This document shows, piece by piece, positions 1 to 10,518 of a DNA stretch of 64,000 bases (positions within the stretch are counted from its first letter, which is position 1; every line of letters begins with the position of its first letter). The position numbers and the translations under genes are program-made. The stretch lies in assembly GCA_002435955.1 (NCBI GenBank), contig DIWZ01000012.1, positions 65,706 through 129,705 on the forward strand, read 5' to 3'. This stretch comes from Pelobacter sp. UBA6093. Its GTDB lineage: Bacteria; Desulfobacterota; Desulfuromonadia; Desulfuromonadales; Syntrophotaleaceae. Below the pieces are notes generated by a model. It did not search any database, was not told the origin of the DNA, and saw only the letters and a list, made by a program, of their open reading frames with translations.

Positions 1-138
1 GGCAGGCTGATATGGCAGGCCCTGCGGTTTTTGGGGCAGACGGTGCCGGAAGAATTGCAGGCGGCATCGGCCGCCGAGGTACTGACCTGGGGAGTGGCGA
101 ATTTCGACGGGAAACGGGTGCCGAAGACCGGGGGGTGA
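1..138 (+). CDS. C-terminal fragment of an unidentified protein (5' end outside window)
   Basis: Frame 1 is open from the first base to a TGA at 136-138 and gives 45 residues ending VANFDGKRVPKTGG. No start lies inside the window, so this is the tail of a gene that begins upstream. I do not recognise the family: the fragment is too short and shows no diagnostic motif. It is convergent with the outer-membrane protein gene on the other strand, and a hairpin lies between them. That the frame is coding rests on its GC-rich codon use and the clean stop just before the hairpin. Confidence 0.5.
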   Translation, partial: GRLIWQALRFLGQTVPEELQAASAAEVLTWGVANFDGKRVPKTGG

Positions 139-141
139 GTG

Positions 142-160
142 CTGACAACTGACAACTGAC
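142..160. repeat. Heptamer tandem repeat (CTGACAA)
   Basis: About 2.7 direct copies of the 7-nt unit CTGACAA lie just after the stop codon of the upstream fragment and run into the left arm of the following hairpin. Similar 7-nt tracts occur at 8439-8466 and 27363-27481. Confidence 0.75.
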
Positions 161-199
161 CGAAGGTCGAACCTCGCACAGGCTTCGACCTTCGGTCAG
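156..199. terminator. Hairpin between convergent genes, probable bidirectional terminator
   Basis: A perfect 15-bp inverted repeat (CTGACCGAAGGTCGA at 156-170, its complement at 185-199) has a 14-nt loop. It sits between the stops of a + strand gene (138) and a - strand gene (210), where a shared terminator is expected. There is no clear T-run on either side, so it could instead be a Rho-linked stabiliser or a small repeat. Confidence 0.5.
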
Positions 200-209
200 A
201 CCTGGAACC

Positions 210-1028
210 TTACCATCCCGCCGGCAGTTCGAAGGGGGTGGTCAGACCGGTACGCAGGCTCCAGTCCTCGCTTTTGCTGACGTAGCCGGCGGAGCCGCCC
301 AGGTCCCAGGTGAATCGTCCCAGTTGCGCCTGCACCCCGGCACGTAGCGCACCGCGGTTGTTGACCGAATCGCCCCCTTCCACGCCCTCGATGGAAACCA
401 GCGCGTCCAGGGTGTCCGGCAGGATCGGGATACGCACGCCGGCACCGTAACGCCATACGTCGTCCTGACCGCTATTACCCGGACGCGGGTCGCCAAGAAT
501 CGCCAGTCCGGCGTTCACGTATAGCGAGTAGTGGGGGTAATTGCGGGTAAACAGCGCATCGATGAAAATATCGGCTTCGTCAGTACCTAAATCTTTTTTA
601 TCGTCGGCGTTGGGCAACTTGGTGGCAAGACGCAGGGCGATGGCCGGCACCCGCAGCGATTCCTTCCACAGACGGACTTTCAGGCCAAGGGTTACGTCAC
701 CGCTGCCCCACTTGTCGCCCTGGCCGCTTTCGCGCAGGTGCAGGTAGCTGTATTGCAGTTGTGCTTCCACCCGTTCGGCAAGGCCGAGGTTGAAAGTCAG
801 GGCCGGCACCTCCATGATGCGTCGATTGCGATCTTCACCCTGGAACAGGTTTCGCACGTCGTCCGCATAGGAGAATCCGATGCGGAACTCGGCCTGGTTT
901 TCGGGCAGCAATTGCCCATCCTGCATGCCCGTCGGTTCGAGGTTGGCGGCCAGGCCGGGACTGGCGGTCAGTAGCAGGGCAACGACGGCCGGGAAAATTT
1001 GGCGAAGTACTACCGATGGTACATTCAT
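210..1028 (-). CDS. Outer-membrane beta-barrel protein, function unknown
   Basis: The 272-residue protein begins with a signal peptide (about residues 1-27, hydrophobic core VVALLLTASPG, cleavage near GLAA). The rest is a run of amphipathic strands of 8-12 residues with frequent Gly and aromatic residues, the pattern of an outer-membrane barrel. The size resembles transporter/porin-like barrels annotated as hypothetical in Desulfuromonadales. The ATG has a good ribosome site (AGGAGGC, complement of about 1034-1040) and a plausible promoter lies upstream. It is monocistronic, divergent from the lipoprotein gene at 1225. The substrate cannot be told from sequence. Confidence 0.7.
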   Translation of the reverse strand: MNVPSVVLRQIFPAVVALLLTASPGLAANLEPTGMQDGQLLPENQAEFRIGFSYADDVRNLFQGEDRNRRIMEVPALTFNLGLAERVEAQLQYSYLHLRESGQGDKWGSGDVTLGLKVRLWKESLRVPAIALRLATKLPNADDKKDLGTDEADIFIDALFTRNYPHYSLYVNAGLAILGDPRPGNSGQDDVWRYGAGVRIPILPDTLDALVSIEGVEGGDSVNNRGALRAGVQAQLGRFTWDLGGSAGYVSKSEDWSLRTGLTTPFELPAGW

Positions 1029-1086
1029 GGGACGGTGCCTCCTGGGGTAAATTTAATAAATTAAGCATAAAATCCAATGGGAAGAA

Positions 1087-1115
1087 ATTTAAACCCATCC
1101 ATGCGAGACTGTCAA
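1087..1115 (-). promoter_or_regulatory. Candidate sigma-70 promoter of the barrel protein gene
   Basis: Read on the - strand there is a perfect -35 TTGACA (complement of 1110-1115), a 17-nt spacer and TTAAAT (complement of 1087-1092) as -10, four of six matches. It lies about 60 nt upstream of the start codon at 1028. Confidence 0.5.
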
Positions 1116-1224
1116 CAATCCCATGGCCAAGTGCTGAGGGTAAAGATCTCGACTGGAAATTTGTGGGGAATGTGTTAGTGTACGGCTGAATATTCGTCAA
1201 TAATCCTTCAAGGAGAACAGGTCT

Positions 1225-2028
1225 ATGCATCGAGTGCTGTGGGCAGTGATGGTGATTTTTCTGGCGGCGGTATCGAGCGGGTGCGCCGGCGGAGTTTACA
1301 ACGTTCCCAAAGATCAGTATCAGTCAATAGTCAAGACCCTCGGAGTCTTGCCGCTTATGCTGGACAGCGGATCGAGCATTCGCCATCCCGAAAGCGGGCA
1401 GGTGATCGATTTGTTGCGCCGCAACAACGTCGGTAAAGAGATGGCCCTGGTTGAGCTCTTGCGGGAAAAAAAGGCTTATTTTGACGTGCGCACGGTGGAC
1501 GGGGAACCTTCGGAGTTGTTGCGCCGGATTGCCGTTTCGCGTAAGGCCGCGGGGGATGAGGTCGCTGGCTATAATTACCGGTTTCGTCCGGAAGCGGTGG
1601 CGGAGTTGACCCGGGCTTCGGCAACCGATGCGCTGCTTGTCGTCATTTTCAACGGCACGCCGCGACAGGAGCGGCGTTGGGATCGTACCAAGATGAATTA
1701 TCTGGATGCCGTCTACGACAGTATCCTGGTTTCAGCCGCGGTGGTTCTGCCTTCGGGAGAAGTGGTGTGGGAGTATCGTAGTCCGGTTGGCAGTCCTTTC
1801 CTGAATCTGCAATATCCCGATTTCGATGAAGCTTACTACAATAAAACCGACCAGGTTGCCGCCAAATATATAACAGTGCCGGGTCTCGATCGTACATTGA
1901 ATGAACCGGACAAAAGCTGGTTCGGAAAGAGTCAGGTTCCGATTCCTTATCATGCGTTGTTCAAAGAGTTGGGAGCCGCGCTTAAACCGGGTTTCCTGAA
2001 TCCCTTTGGCAAGCAGCCCGCAGAGTAA
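1225..2028 (+). CDS. Putative lipoprotein, function unknown
   Basis: The 267-residue protein has a typical lipoprotein signal: MHR, a hydrophobic core (VLWAVMVIFLAAV) and the lipobox SSGC, placing the lipidated Cys at residue 20. The mature part looks like the GNA1162/DUF799-type family of envelope lipoproteins (a TLGVLPL segment near the start, then a central alpha/beta region), but I am not certain of that assignment. The start is supported by AAGGAGAACAG six bases before the ATG. It is followed by a strong hairpin and then the rho gene, so it is likely a single-gene unit. It probably faces the periplasm. Confidence 0.7.
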   Translation: MHRVLWAVMVIFLAAVSSGCAGGVYNVPKDQYQSIVKTLGVLPLMLDSGSSIRHPESGQVIDLLRRNNVGKEMALVELLREKKAYFDVRTVDGEPSELLRRIAVSRKAAGDEVAGYNYRFRPEAVAELTRASATDALLVVIFNGTPRQERRWDRTKMNYLDAVYDSILVSAAVVLPSGEVVWEYRSPVGSPFLNLQYPDFDEAYYNKTDQVAAKYITVPGLDRTLNEPDKSWFGKSQVPIPYHALFKELGAALKPGFLNPFGKQPAE

Positions 2029-2060
2029 TGCCGCCCATTGGCCTGCTTTCGGAGAATTTG

Positions 2061-2094
2061 ATGCAGGGGGCTGCCGAAGGGCGGCTCCCTGCAT
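2061..2094 (+). terminator. Strong hairpin downstream of the lipoprotein gene
   Basis: Arms at 2061-2075 and 2080-2094 pair over 15 positions with only wobble irregularities and a tetraloop near GAAG. The hairpin starts 32 nt after the stop at 2028. The sequence behind it is A-rich rather than T-rich, so it is not a classic intrinsic terminator. The rest of the 451-nt gap up to rho (2029-2479) holds a candidate promoter and no credible ORF. Confidence 0.5.
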
Positions 2095-2123
2095 TCGTTA
2101 TATAAAAAAGGGGAATTAAGCCA

Positions 2124-2152
2124 TTGACAGACTGCCTTAAACAAGGTAGATA
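2124..2152 (+). promoter_or_regulatory. Possible promoter in the long rho leader
   Basis: A perfect TTGACA at 2124-2129 is followed after 17 nt by TAGATA (three of six matches to the -10). If used, rho would have a leader of more than 300 nt, which fits the known autoregulation of rho by Rho-dependent attenuation in other bacteria. The -10 match is weak. Confidence 0.35.
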
Positions 2153-2479
2153 GTAGGAATATTCATCGTTCGATTCTTCAGAACTGAAATCCCATACCAA
2201 GATACCTTTCGGAACATCATCTCGTAATCAAATAGAGCTTTCGCATAATTGCATAAGATCCCAATCATCCGCCGCGGCAGTACCTCTCCGCGTGCTGCAT
2301 CCATGATAAGGAAAACCGTCCTACCCTTTCTGTAACCATTCCAATATCTGTAACATCACGACGGTCCCAGTTGACCTTAACGACATGCGAGGGTGACAGG
2401 TGGCGTACCCCCGCGAAAGCCGGCAGGTATGACAACCGAGGTAGGCTTGTCATGATCGGCGTGCGGTTGAGGAGAAAAA

Positions 2480-3727
2480 ATGAATTTAAAAGATCTTAAG
2501 GAAAAGAAGATTACCGAGCTGGCGGCCATCGCCAAGGAACTTCGAATCGATGGTGCCGCGGGCATGCGCAAGCAGGACCTGATTTTCTCCATTCTCAATG
2601 GCACCGCCGAGAAAAATGGCGCCATCTTCGGTGAAGGGGTGCTGGAAATCCTGCCGGATGGATTCGGGTTCTTGCGGGCGCCGGATGCCAACTATCTGCC
2701 CGGTCCTGACGATATCTACGTTTCGCCATCGCAAATTCGTCGTTTCAATCTGCGCACCGGCGATACCGTTTCCGGGCAGATCCGTCCCCCCAAGGAAGGG
2801 GAACGTTATTTCGCCCTGCTTAAGGTTGCCGAGGTCAATTTCGAGAATCCCGCGGTGGCCCGCGACAAGACCCTGTTCGATAACCTGACGCCGCTCTATC
2901 CCGAAGAACGCCTTGTTCTCGAAACCGCTCCGGACAACCTGTCCATGCGTGTTATGGATCTGGTGGCACCTATCGGCAAAGGCCAACGCGGTCTGATCGT
3001 CGCACCGCCGCGTACCGGCAAGACCATCCTTTTGCAGCAAATCGCCAATTCCATTGCCGTCAACCATCCGGAAGTGTACCTCATCGTTCTGCTCATCGAT
3101 GAACGCCCCGAGGAGGTCACGGACATGCAGCGATCCGTCAAGGGCGAGGTTATTTCTTCGACCTTCGATGAGCCGGCTACCCGCCACGTGCAGGTCGCCG
3201 AAATGGTTATCGAAAAAGCGCGACGGTTGGTGGAGCACAAGCGCGACGTGGTGATCCTGCTCGACTCCATCACTCGCCTGGCCCGCGCTTATAACACCGT
3301 GGTGCCGCCAAGCGGCAAGATCCTGTCCGGCGGCGTCGATTCCAACGCCCTGCATAAGCCCAAGCGCTTTTTCGGCGCGGCCCGTAACATCGAAGAGGGT
3401 GGCAGCCTGACCATTATCGCTACCGCGCTGGTCGATACCGGCAGTAAAATGGACGAGGTTATTTTCGAGGAATTCAAAGGCACCGGCAATATGGAGGCGA
3501 TTCTTGACCGGCGGCTGGTCGATAAGCGCACCTTCCCGGCTATAGACGTCAGTAAATCCGGCACGCGGCGCGAAGAACTGCTCGTCACGCAGACCCAGCT
3601 GCAGCGACTATGGCTGTTACGCAAAGTGCTGTCCTCCATGAATGTGGTCGACAGTATGGAGTTTCTGCTGGAGAAATTGTCCGCCACCAAGACCAACGAC
3701 GAGTTTTTCGATACCATGAACCGCTAA
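2480..3727 (+). CDS. rho: Transcription termination factor Rho
   Basis: Rho is the hexameric ATP-driven RNA helicase that releases RNA polymerase at Rho-dependent terminators. The 415-residue product has the expected order: an N-terminal helical Rho_N region (residues 1-45), a cold-shock-like RNA-binding domain (about 50-120, with DGFGFLR) and a RecA-like ATPase core with Walker A PPRTGKT (about 176-182) and Walker B VVILLDS. The length is normal for the family. The ATG is preceded by GAGGAG. The gene has a long upstream leader and is followed by rpmE, a common arrangement in deltaproteobacteria. Confidence 0.97.
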   Translation: MNLKDLKEKKITELAAIAKELRIDGAAGMRKQDLIFSILNGTAEKNGAIFGEGVLEILPDGFGFLRAPDANYLPGPDDIYVSPSQIRRFNLRTGDTVSGQIRPPKEGERYFALLKVAEVNFENPAVARDKTLFDNLTPLYPEERLVLETAPDNLSMRVMDLVAPIGKGQRGLIVAPPRTGKTILLQQIANSIAVNHPEVYLIVLLIDERPEEVTDMQRSVKGEVISSTFDEPATRHVQVAEMVIEKARRLVEHKRDVVILLDSITRLARAYNTVVPPSGKILSGGVDSNALHKPKRFFGAARNIEEGGSLTIIATALVDTGSKMDEVIFEEFKGTGNMEAILDRRLVDKRTFPAIDVSKSGTRREELLVTQTQLQRLWLLRKVLSSMNVVDSMEFLLEKLSATKTNDEFFDTMNR

Positions 3728-3769
3728 TTAAGCTGCTTTCGCTAAAAATTTGTTCTGCGAGGTTTGGTG

Positions 3770-3798
3770 GTTTTTCAGGGGCGAAGACATTATATAAT
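3770..3798 (+). promoter_or_regulatory. Candidate promoter for rpmE (strong -10)
   Basis: A perfect TATAAT at 3793-3798 lies 175 nt before rpmE, in the gap after rho. The -35 is poor (T-rich, no TTGACA at the right distance). The resulting leader contains a small hairpin at about 3937-3956 (GCCCTG/CAGGGC) directly before the ribosome site, which could matter for ribosomal-protein feedback. That role is inference. Confidence 0.35.
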
Positions 3799-3972
3799 GG
3801 CATGTCGAGATCCTGAAAAACGCCGTAATGCCGCAGGGCGGGCTTTTTGTGACGCTATCAAAAAAGGCTTGCGATCCGCTGCCTGAAATGGTAAAAGGTA
3901 CGCTTTGCCTTGCGGTGTTCCCGCTTTATGTTTCGGCCCTGTACCAAGCCAGGGCAACAAGGAGAAGAAGTT

Positions 3973-4182
3973 ATGAAAGAAGGAATTCATCCTAAATACG
4001 AGGCGGTGGAGATCAAGTGCCATTGCGGTCATGTCCTGGAAACCAGCTCGACCAAGTGTAGCGATATGCAAATCGATGTATGCTCATCTTGCCACCCGTT
4101 CTTCACCGGCAAGCAGAAGCTTCTCGATACAGCCGGTCGTATCGATCGTTTCCGCAAAAAATACGCTAAAAACGACAAGTAA
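3973..4182 (+). CDS. rpmE: 50S ribosomal protein L31, zinc-binding form
   Basis: The 69-residue protein matches bacterial L31 over its whole length (MKEGIHPKY start, [16 protein letters not shown] near the end). Cys16, Cys18, Cys37 and Cys40 form the zinc site, so this is the C+ form, not the zinc-independent paralogue induced in zinc starvation. The start chosen is the ATG at 3973, seven bases after GGAGAAG; an upstream in-frame ATG at 3910 would add unrelated residues. A clear intrinsic terminator follows at once. Confidence 0.95.
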   Translation: MKEGIHPKYEAVEIKCHCGHVLETSSTKCSDMQIDVCSSCHPFFTGKQKLLDTAGRIDRFRKKYAKNDK

Positions 4183-4191
4183 TTGCCGGAG

Positions 4192-4220
4192 ACGGCCCTC
4201 CGGGGCCGTTTCTTTTTTCT
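4192..4220 (+). terminator. Intrinsic terminator after rpmE
   Basis: ACGGCC at 4192-4197 pairs with GGCCGT at 4204-4209, the inner bases also pair, and a T-rich stretch (TTTCTTTTTTCTTT) follows. It begins 10 nt after the rpmE stop. Confidence 0.85.
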
Positions 4221-4343
4221 TTACAGGCAGAAGCGACACAGTGCGTTTCTGCCCTGTTGCATTTGGACCTTCCGCTACCCGGGGCGCTTTCCGGGCCCGG
4301 TGTGCGAGCGGCGGGTCGGGGCGGGAAAAGGTGCGGGGAAGCC

Positions 4344-5030
4344 ATGCTTGTACAACTGTTGACACATACTCCCGAGCCCGAGCGGTTGGTGGCTGCCGCT
4401 GCCCGGTTATGTTATTCGGCTTCTTCCGTCGATCAATTGCTGCAGCAGGACAGTGATCGCAGGGAGGCGCTGCTCGCCAAGATTCTGTCTGTAGGCCATC
4501 TGTCCACTCTGGAACACGTTTCTTTCACCTTCGGTATCGAAGGGATCAGTCGTGCGTGTTCCCACCAGTTGGTGCGTCACCGCCTGGCTTCCTATTCGCA
4601 GCAGAGTCAGCGCTACGTCTCTCACAAAGAGCGTTTTGCCGCCGTGACACCGCCTTCCATTGCGAAGCGGCCCGAGCTTGCAGCTCTTTTTGACGCGGCC
4701 CTGGAACAGATGCAGCGGGTTTACGGCGAGCTTATGGAGGCTGGAATCCCGGCGGAAGATGCACGTTTTGTGCTCCCCAACGCGGCCGAGACCAAATTGG
4801 TCATGACCATGAATGCCCGCGAACTGCTGCATTTTTTCGCTTTGCGCTGTTGCCGACGCGCACAGTGGGAGATCCGTGACCTGGCGGTGGAGATTCTGCG
4901 GCAGGTGCGTCTTGTTGCGCCACGTCTGTTTGCCGTGGGAGGGCCAGGATGTCTGCACGGTGTCTGTCCCGAGGGCGCCATGACTTGCGGCCGGGCCGAG
5001 GACGTTCGCAAAGAATTTGCCGATCTGTGA
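4344..5030 (+). CDS. thyX: FAD-dependent thymidylate synthase ThyX
   Basis: ThyX makes dTMP from dUMP with methylene-tetrahydrofolate, FAD and NADPH, replacing ThyA. The 228-residue protein carries the family signature RHRx7S: Arg78-His79-Arg80 and Ser88 in the run RHRLASYSQQS. The C-terminal RELLHFFALRCCRRAQWEIRD segment (given here in parts) also fits ThyX. The ATG at 4344 was chosen because family members start with the MxVxLLxHTP motif and because GGGGAAG precedes it; a longer frame from 4257 would add a GC-rich, unrelated leader. It is followed at 41 nt by prfA. No thyA is seen in the window. Confidence 0.95.
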   Translation: MLVQLLTHTPEPERLVAAAARLCYSASSVDQLLQQDSDRREALLAKILSVGHLSTLEHVSFTFGIEGISRACSHQLVRHRLASYSQQSQRYVSHKERFAAVTPPSIAKRPELAALFDAALEQMQRVYGELMEAGIPAEDARFVLPNAAETKLVMTMNARELLHFFALRCCRRAQWEIRDLAVEILRQVRLVAPRLFAVGGPGCLHGVCPEGAMTCGRAEDVRKEFADL

Positions 5031-5071
5031 TGGCTGGCCGATAACCGCCTGGCGAGAGTGACTGAAAGTTG

Positions 5072-6142
5072 ATGATGTTCAACAAGCTTGAAGAGGTTGA
5101 AGACCGGTTCCGTGAGGTCGAGGGGTTGTTGTCAGATCCCAAGATTGTCTCGCAACAGAAGCGTTTTCTGGAGTTGAGCCGCGAGCATGCCGAGCTGGCC
5201 TCGGTGGTCGAGGTGTATCGCGAATACAAGCGGATCAGCGAAGATCTCGACGGCAATCGCGAATTGCTGCAGGATGGCGATCCTGAAATGCGGGAATTGG
5301 CGCGTCTGGAGCTGCCTGAGCTTGAGGCCCGCCGCGATGAACTGGCGAAGAATCTTAAGTTTCTGCTGCTGCCCAAAGATCCCAACGACGACAAGAACGT
5401 TATCCTTGAAGTACGTGCCGGTACCGGCGGCGACGAAGCGGCCCTGTTTGCGGCCGACCTGTTTCGTATGTACAGCCGTTTCGCCGAGGGACAGAGGTGG
5501 GTAGTCGAGACCATGAGCGTCTCGGAGTCCGAAGCCGGCGGGTTCAAGGAAGTAATTGCCATGATCAGCGGCAAGCGGGTGTATTCGCAGCTCAAATACG
5601 AAAGCGGCACCCATCGGGTGCAGCGGGTACCGGCGACGGAAACCCAGGGGAGAATCCATACCTCGGCCTGCACCGTGGCGGTGTTGCCCGAAGCTGAGGA
5701 TGTCGACCTAGAAGTCGATCCGGGTGACTTGCGCATCGACGTTTACCGGGCTTCGGGGGCCGGCGGACAGCACGTCAACAAGACCGAGTCGGCGGTACGT
5801 ATCACCCATATTCCGAGCGGAGTGGTGGTTGCCTGCCAGGATGAAAAATCCCAGCATAAAAACAAGGCTAAGGCCATGAAAGTGCTAAAGTCCCGCATTC
5901 TTGATCAGATGATTGCCGACCAGCACGCCCTGATGGCTGCTGATCGTAAAAGTCAGGTCGGCAGTGGCGACCGCAGTCAACGTATCCGGACCTATAATTT
6001 CCCCCAGGGGCGCTGCACCGATCATCGCATCGGCCTGACCCTCTATCGGCTGGAAAGCATCATGCAGGGTAATCTCTCAGAGCTTATCGAGCCCCTCACC
6101 TTGCATTTTCAGAGCGAGTCGCTGGCGGCCCAGGAGGCTTGA
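5072..6142 (+). CDS. prfA: Peptide chain release factor 1
   Basis: RF1 reads UAA and UAG and triggers peptide release. The 356-residue protein contains the codon-recognition tripeptide PAT (in [11 protein letters not shown]), which marks RF1 rather than RF2, and the catalytic GGQ in [12 protein letters not shown]. The length is normal and no frameshift is present, as expected for RF1. Start codons TTG 5069, ATG 5072 and ATG 5075 overlap; ATG 5072 is the simplest choice. It is directly followed by prmC, which methylates the GGQ glutamine, so the enzyme and its substrate are co-transcribed. Confidence 0.95.
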   Translation: MMFNKLEEVEDRFREVEGLLSDPKIVSQQKRFLELSREHAELASVVEVYREYKRISEDLDGNRELLQDGDPEMRELARLELPELEARRDELAKNLKFLLLPKDPNDDKNVILEVRAGTGGDEAALFAADLFRMYSRFAEGQRWVVETMSVSESEAGGFKEVIAMISGKRVYSQLKYESGTHRVQRVPATETQGRIHTSACTVAVLPEAEDVDLEVDPGDLRIDVYRASGAGGQHVNKTESAVRITHIPSGVVVACQDEKSQHKNKAKAMKVLKSRILDQMIADQHALMAADRKSQVGSGDRSQRIRTYNFPQGRCTDHRIGLTLYRLESIMQGNLSELIEPLTLHFQSESLAAQEA

Positions 6143-6144
6143 GT

Positions 6145-6999
6145 TTGGCACAGACCTGGACGGTGCTGAAAATCCTGCAGTGGACAACTGATTATTTCCG
6201 CGACAAGGGGATCGAAAGCCCTCGGCGCGATGCCGAACTGCTCCTCGGATCCAGTCTTGGTCTGGACCGGGTCGGGCTTTATCTCCACTTTGATCGTCCC
6301 CTCGAAGAGTCCGAGCTTACCGCTTACCGAGCCCTGATCGTGAGACGGGCCAAGCGCGAGCCGCTGCAGTATATTCTGGGCGAGACCGAGTTCTGGTCTT
6401 TGTCCTTTTCCGTTTCGCCGGCCGTGCTGATACCGCGACCGGATACGGAAGTTCTGGTAGAAGAGGCGCTACGGCTGGTTGACGGCGGCCGGATCCTCGA
6501 TGTCGGTACCGGTAGCGGCGTCATTGCCGTTGCCCTCGCCCGCGAACTCGCCGAGGCGGACGTGGTGGCCCTGGATATATCCCCTGCAGCCCTGGCGGTG
6601 GCAGGGGGCAACGCCCGGCGTAACGGCGTCGATGCGCGGATCACCTTCCTTGAGGGGGATCTGGCCCATTTGCCCGAGGGACCTTTCGACCTGATTGTAT
6701 CCAATCCGCCCTATATTCCGGCCGCCGATGTGGATGGTCTGATGCCGGAAGTTCGCGATTTTGAACCACGGCAAGCCCTGGACGGCGGCGATGATGGGCT
6801 CAATCCCTACCGGATGCTGGCGACGCAGGCTGACCTTTGCCTGGTTCCGGGGGGGTGGCTGCTGGTAGAAGTCGGCATCGGTCAAGCGCAGGACGTGCAG
6901 CAACTGTTTGCTGCAGCAGGACTGAAAGAAGTTTTTTGTCGTGATGACTATGGCGGCGTTCCGCGAGTCGTCGGGGCGCGACGTGAGCTGGCTGCCTGA
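6145..6999 (+). CDS. prmC: Release factor glutamine N5-methyltransferase
   Basis: PrmC methylates the glutamine of the GGQ motif in RF1 and RF2 with S-adenosylmethionine. The protein has an N-terminal helical substrate-binding domain, the SAM motif LDVGTGSGVIAVALA (about residues 118-132) and the catalytic SNPPY motif that binds the target glutamine side chain. I chose the TTG at 6145 because CAGGAGG at 6131-6137 is then correctly spaced. A TTG at 6139 would overlap the prfA stop but has no room for a ribosome site. The length of 284 residues is normal. Confidence 0.93.
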   Translation: MAQTWTVLKILQWTTDYFRDKGIESPRRDAELLLGSSLGLDRVGLYLHFDRPLEESELTAYRALIVRRAKREPLQYILGETEFWSLSFSVSPAVLIPRPDTEVLVEEALRLVDGGRILDVGTGSGVIAVALARELAEADVVALDISPAALAVAGGNARRNGVDARITFLEGDLAHLPEGPFDLIVSNPPYIPAADVDGLMPEVRDFEPRQALDGGDDGLNPYRMLATQADLCLVPGGWLLVEVGIGQAQDVQQLFAAAGLKEVFCRDDYGGVPRVVGARRELAA

Positions 7000-7120
7000 T
7001 CCGTATTTTGGTGGTGCTCTGAGCGTGTCGCCCGCTGGTAGCCCGGCTCGCCAGATACCGTTTCGGGCCAGGTATATACTTGGATAATCACTCTTTCCTA
7101 TAAACTCAGGTGGTAGCAGG

Positions 7121-8374
<1,254 letters not shown>

Positions 8375-8438
8375 TTTGTCCTTGGTCCCTGATCATTGGT
8401 CATGCGTAAACGGCTAAACCTTCAAGCTGAATGACCGA

Positions 8439-8466
8439 TGACAATTGACAATTGACAATTGACAAA
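8439..8466. repeat. Heptamer tandem repeat (TGACAAT)
   Basis: Four direct copies of the 7-nt unit TGACAAT, the last one altered to TGACAAA, end a dozen bases before the hisG start and so overlap the hisG leader. The unit resembles the one at 142-160. Confidence 0.8.
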
Positions 8467-8477
8467 GGACAGTCCTT

Positions 8478-9137
8478 ATGAGCGACTACATAACTTTTGC
8501 CCTGCCCAAGGGGCGTATCATGCAGGACTCCATGGAGCTGTTTGCCAGAATCGGCATTACCTGTCCGGAGATGAACGGAGACAGCCGCAAGCTGGTGTTC
8601 GAAAATCCGGACACGAAATTCCGTTTCATGGCGGTGCGTGCCACCGACGTGCCGACCTATGTCGAATACGGCTGCGCGGACCTGGGGGTGGTGGGCAAGG
8701 ACACCCTGCTGGAACAGGGCAAAGATCTCTATGAGCCGCTTGATCTGAAATTCGGTTTTTGCCGTATGGTGGTGGCTGAGCCGGGTGTGTTGCTGCGCGA
8801 CGAGGATCCGGCCAGTTGGTCCAACATCCGTGTGGCCACCAAGTATCCCAACATCACCGAACGATATTTCGCTGAACGCGGCGTACAGGTGGAACTGATC
8901 AAGCTTTACGGCTCCATCGAACTGGCGCCCCTGGTCGGTCTTGCCGAGCGCATCGTCGATCTGGTATCTACAGGCGCTACCATGCGTGAAAACGGTCTGG
9001 TGGAAGTCGAGACCATCGCCGAGATCACCAGTCGGCTGATTATCAATCGCGCCAGTCTCAAGACAAAGCATCAGCGCATTACCCGTATTATTCAGGATCT
9101 GGAACGGGTGTTGGCCGAGGATGTTGCAAACGACTGA
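8478..9137 (+). CDS. hisG: ATP phosphoribosyltransferase, short form
   Basis: HisG joins ATP and PRPP in the first step of histidine synthesis. The 219-residue protein begins with the typical ITFALPKGRI and carries the PRPP-site segment IVDLVSTGATMRENGL. At this length it is the short form lacking the C-terminal regulatory domain of the ~300-residue HisG. In other bacteria the short form needs HisZ, a tRNA-synthetase-like subunit, for activity and feedback. No hisZ is in this window, so one is expected elsewhere. It leads the his operon, with hisD 11 nt downstream. Confidence 0.95.
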   Translation: MSDYITFALPKGRIMQDSMELFARIGITCPEMNGDSRKLVFENPDTKFRFMAVRATDVPTYVEYGCADLGVVGKDTLLEQGKDLYEPLDLKFGFCRMVVAEPGVLLRDEDPASWSNIRVATKYPNITERYFAERGVQVELIKLYGSIELAPLVGLAERIVDLVSTGATMRENGLVEVETIAEITSRLIINRASLKTKHQRITRIIQDLERVLAEDVAND

Positions 9138-9148
9138 GGAGCAAGCCG

Positions 9149-10444
9149 ATGATGCGATTGCTGGAATTCGACGACCCCCGCTTTGAGGCGGCTTTAAGCG
9201 CAATAGTCTCGCGTGGCGAATCGCCCCCCGAAGGCGTCGAAGAAACTGTTGAAGCGATTATCGAAGCGGTACGCCGACAGGGCGATCAGGCGTTGCTTGA
9301 ATACACAGCCCGGTTTGACGGTCTGGACCTGACGGCTGCAGAGCTGCAGGTGACGCAGGCCGAGATTCAGGCGGCACTGGCGGCAGTGGATGCGGAATCG
9401 ATGGCTGCTCTGCAACTGGCGGCCGATCGCATCGCCGCTTTCCACCGTCGTCAGAAAACTGAAACCTGGCTGACCACCGACGAACAGGACGTCATGCTGG
9501 GGCAGATGGTGCAGCCGCTGGAGCGGGTCGGTATTTATGTCCCCGGCGGCAAGGCCAGTTACCCCTCGTCGGTGTTGATGAATGCCATCCCCGCCAAGGT
9601 TGCCGGCGTGGAAGAAGTGGTGATGGTGGTGCCAATGCCGCGCGGGGAGGTCAATCCCCATGTGCTGGCCGCGGCCCATCTGGCCGGCGTGGATCGCATA
9701 TTTAAAGTCGGTGGCGCCCAGGCGATTGCCGCACTGGCTTACGGCACCGCTACCATACCGCGTGTCGACAAGATCACCGGCCCGGGTAACATCTATGTTG
9801 CCATCGCCAAAAAAATGGTTTTCGGCCAGGTCGATATCGACATGATCGCCGGTCCCAGTGAAATTCTGGTGGTCAATGATGGCAGCGGTACGCCGGATCA
9901 CATTGCCGTCGACCTGCTGTCCCAAGCCGAGCACGACGAACTGGCAGCCGCCATTCTGGTGACCACCGATGCCGATTTCGGTCGTCGCGTGCAGCAGGCG
10001 GTGGAAGAACAGCTGGCCACCCTGCAGCGGGCTGCCATCGCGCGCCGGTCCATTGATGCGTTCGGTGCCATCCTGGTGGTCAGGGATCTCGATCAGGCGG
10101 TGGCGTTCAGTAACCGCATCGCTCCGGAGCACCTGGAACTGGCGGTGAACGACCCGTTCGCCTTATTACCGAAGATTCGCCATGCCGGCGCTATTTTTAT
10201 GGGGCATCATTGTCCGGAAGCGGTTGGCGATTACCTGGCCGGACCCAACCATACCCTGCCCACCGGCGGCACGGCACGTTTTTTCTCGCCATTGGGGGTG
10301 GACGATTTCGTCAAGAAATCAAGCATCATTTCCTTTTCCCGGGCGGGTCTTGAGCGACTGGGCAAATCCATTGTGCATCTGGCCGGACTCGAGGGGCTGG
10401 AGGCCCATGGCCGCTCGGTTGCCATCCGCCTGCAAGACATCTGA
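9149..10444 (+). CDS. hisD: Histidinol dehydrogenase
   Basis: HisD oxidises L-histidinol to L-histidine in two NAD-dependent steps, the last of the pathway. The 431-residue protein shows the family signature around [13 protein letters not shown] and the zinc/catalytic segment LLSQAEHD, then IAPEHLEL and [17 protein letters not shown] further on. The length is standard for the zinc enzyme. It begins with two Met codons (9149, 9152) behind GAGGAGC. It sits between hisG and hisB in the operon. Confidence 0.96.
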   Translation: MMRLLEFDDPRFEAALSAIVSRGESPPEGVEETVEAIIEAVRRQGDQALLEYTARFDGLDLTAAELQVTQAEIQAALAAVDAESMAALQLAADRIAAFHRRQKTETWLTTDEQDVMLGQMVQPLERVGIYVPGGKASYPSSVLMNAIPAKVAGVEEVVMVVPMPRGEVNPHVLAAAHLAGVDRIFKVGGAQAIAALAYGTATIPRVDKITGPGNIYVAIAKKMVFGQVDIDMIAGPSEILVVNDGSGTPDHIAVDLLSQAEHDELAAAILVTTDADFGRRVQQAVEEQLATLQRAAIARRSIDAFGAILVVRDLDQAVAFSNRIAPEHLELAVNDPFALLPKIRHAGAIFMGHHCPEAVGDYLAGPNHTLPTGGTARFFSPLGVDDFVKKSSIISFSRAGLERLGKSIVHLAGLEGLEAHGRSVAIRLQDI

Positions 10445-10518
10445 CCGTAACGGCTTGGCTACCGCAGGGCGGTCGGCCATATTGCTATGTCAACCATCTG
10501 CTGGCAAGGGGGTTTGCC

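Noticed and set aside
1..138. TatD-type nuclease tail.
   Set aside because: TatD proteins end in ARRLF-like segments; the 45 residues here do not align well enough to name it.
2486..3355. Long frame on the - strand opposite rho (289 residues).
   Set aside because: It lies fully inside rho, lacks a family match and reflects GC-rich codon bias.
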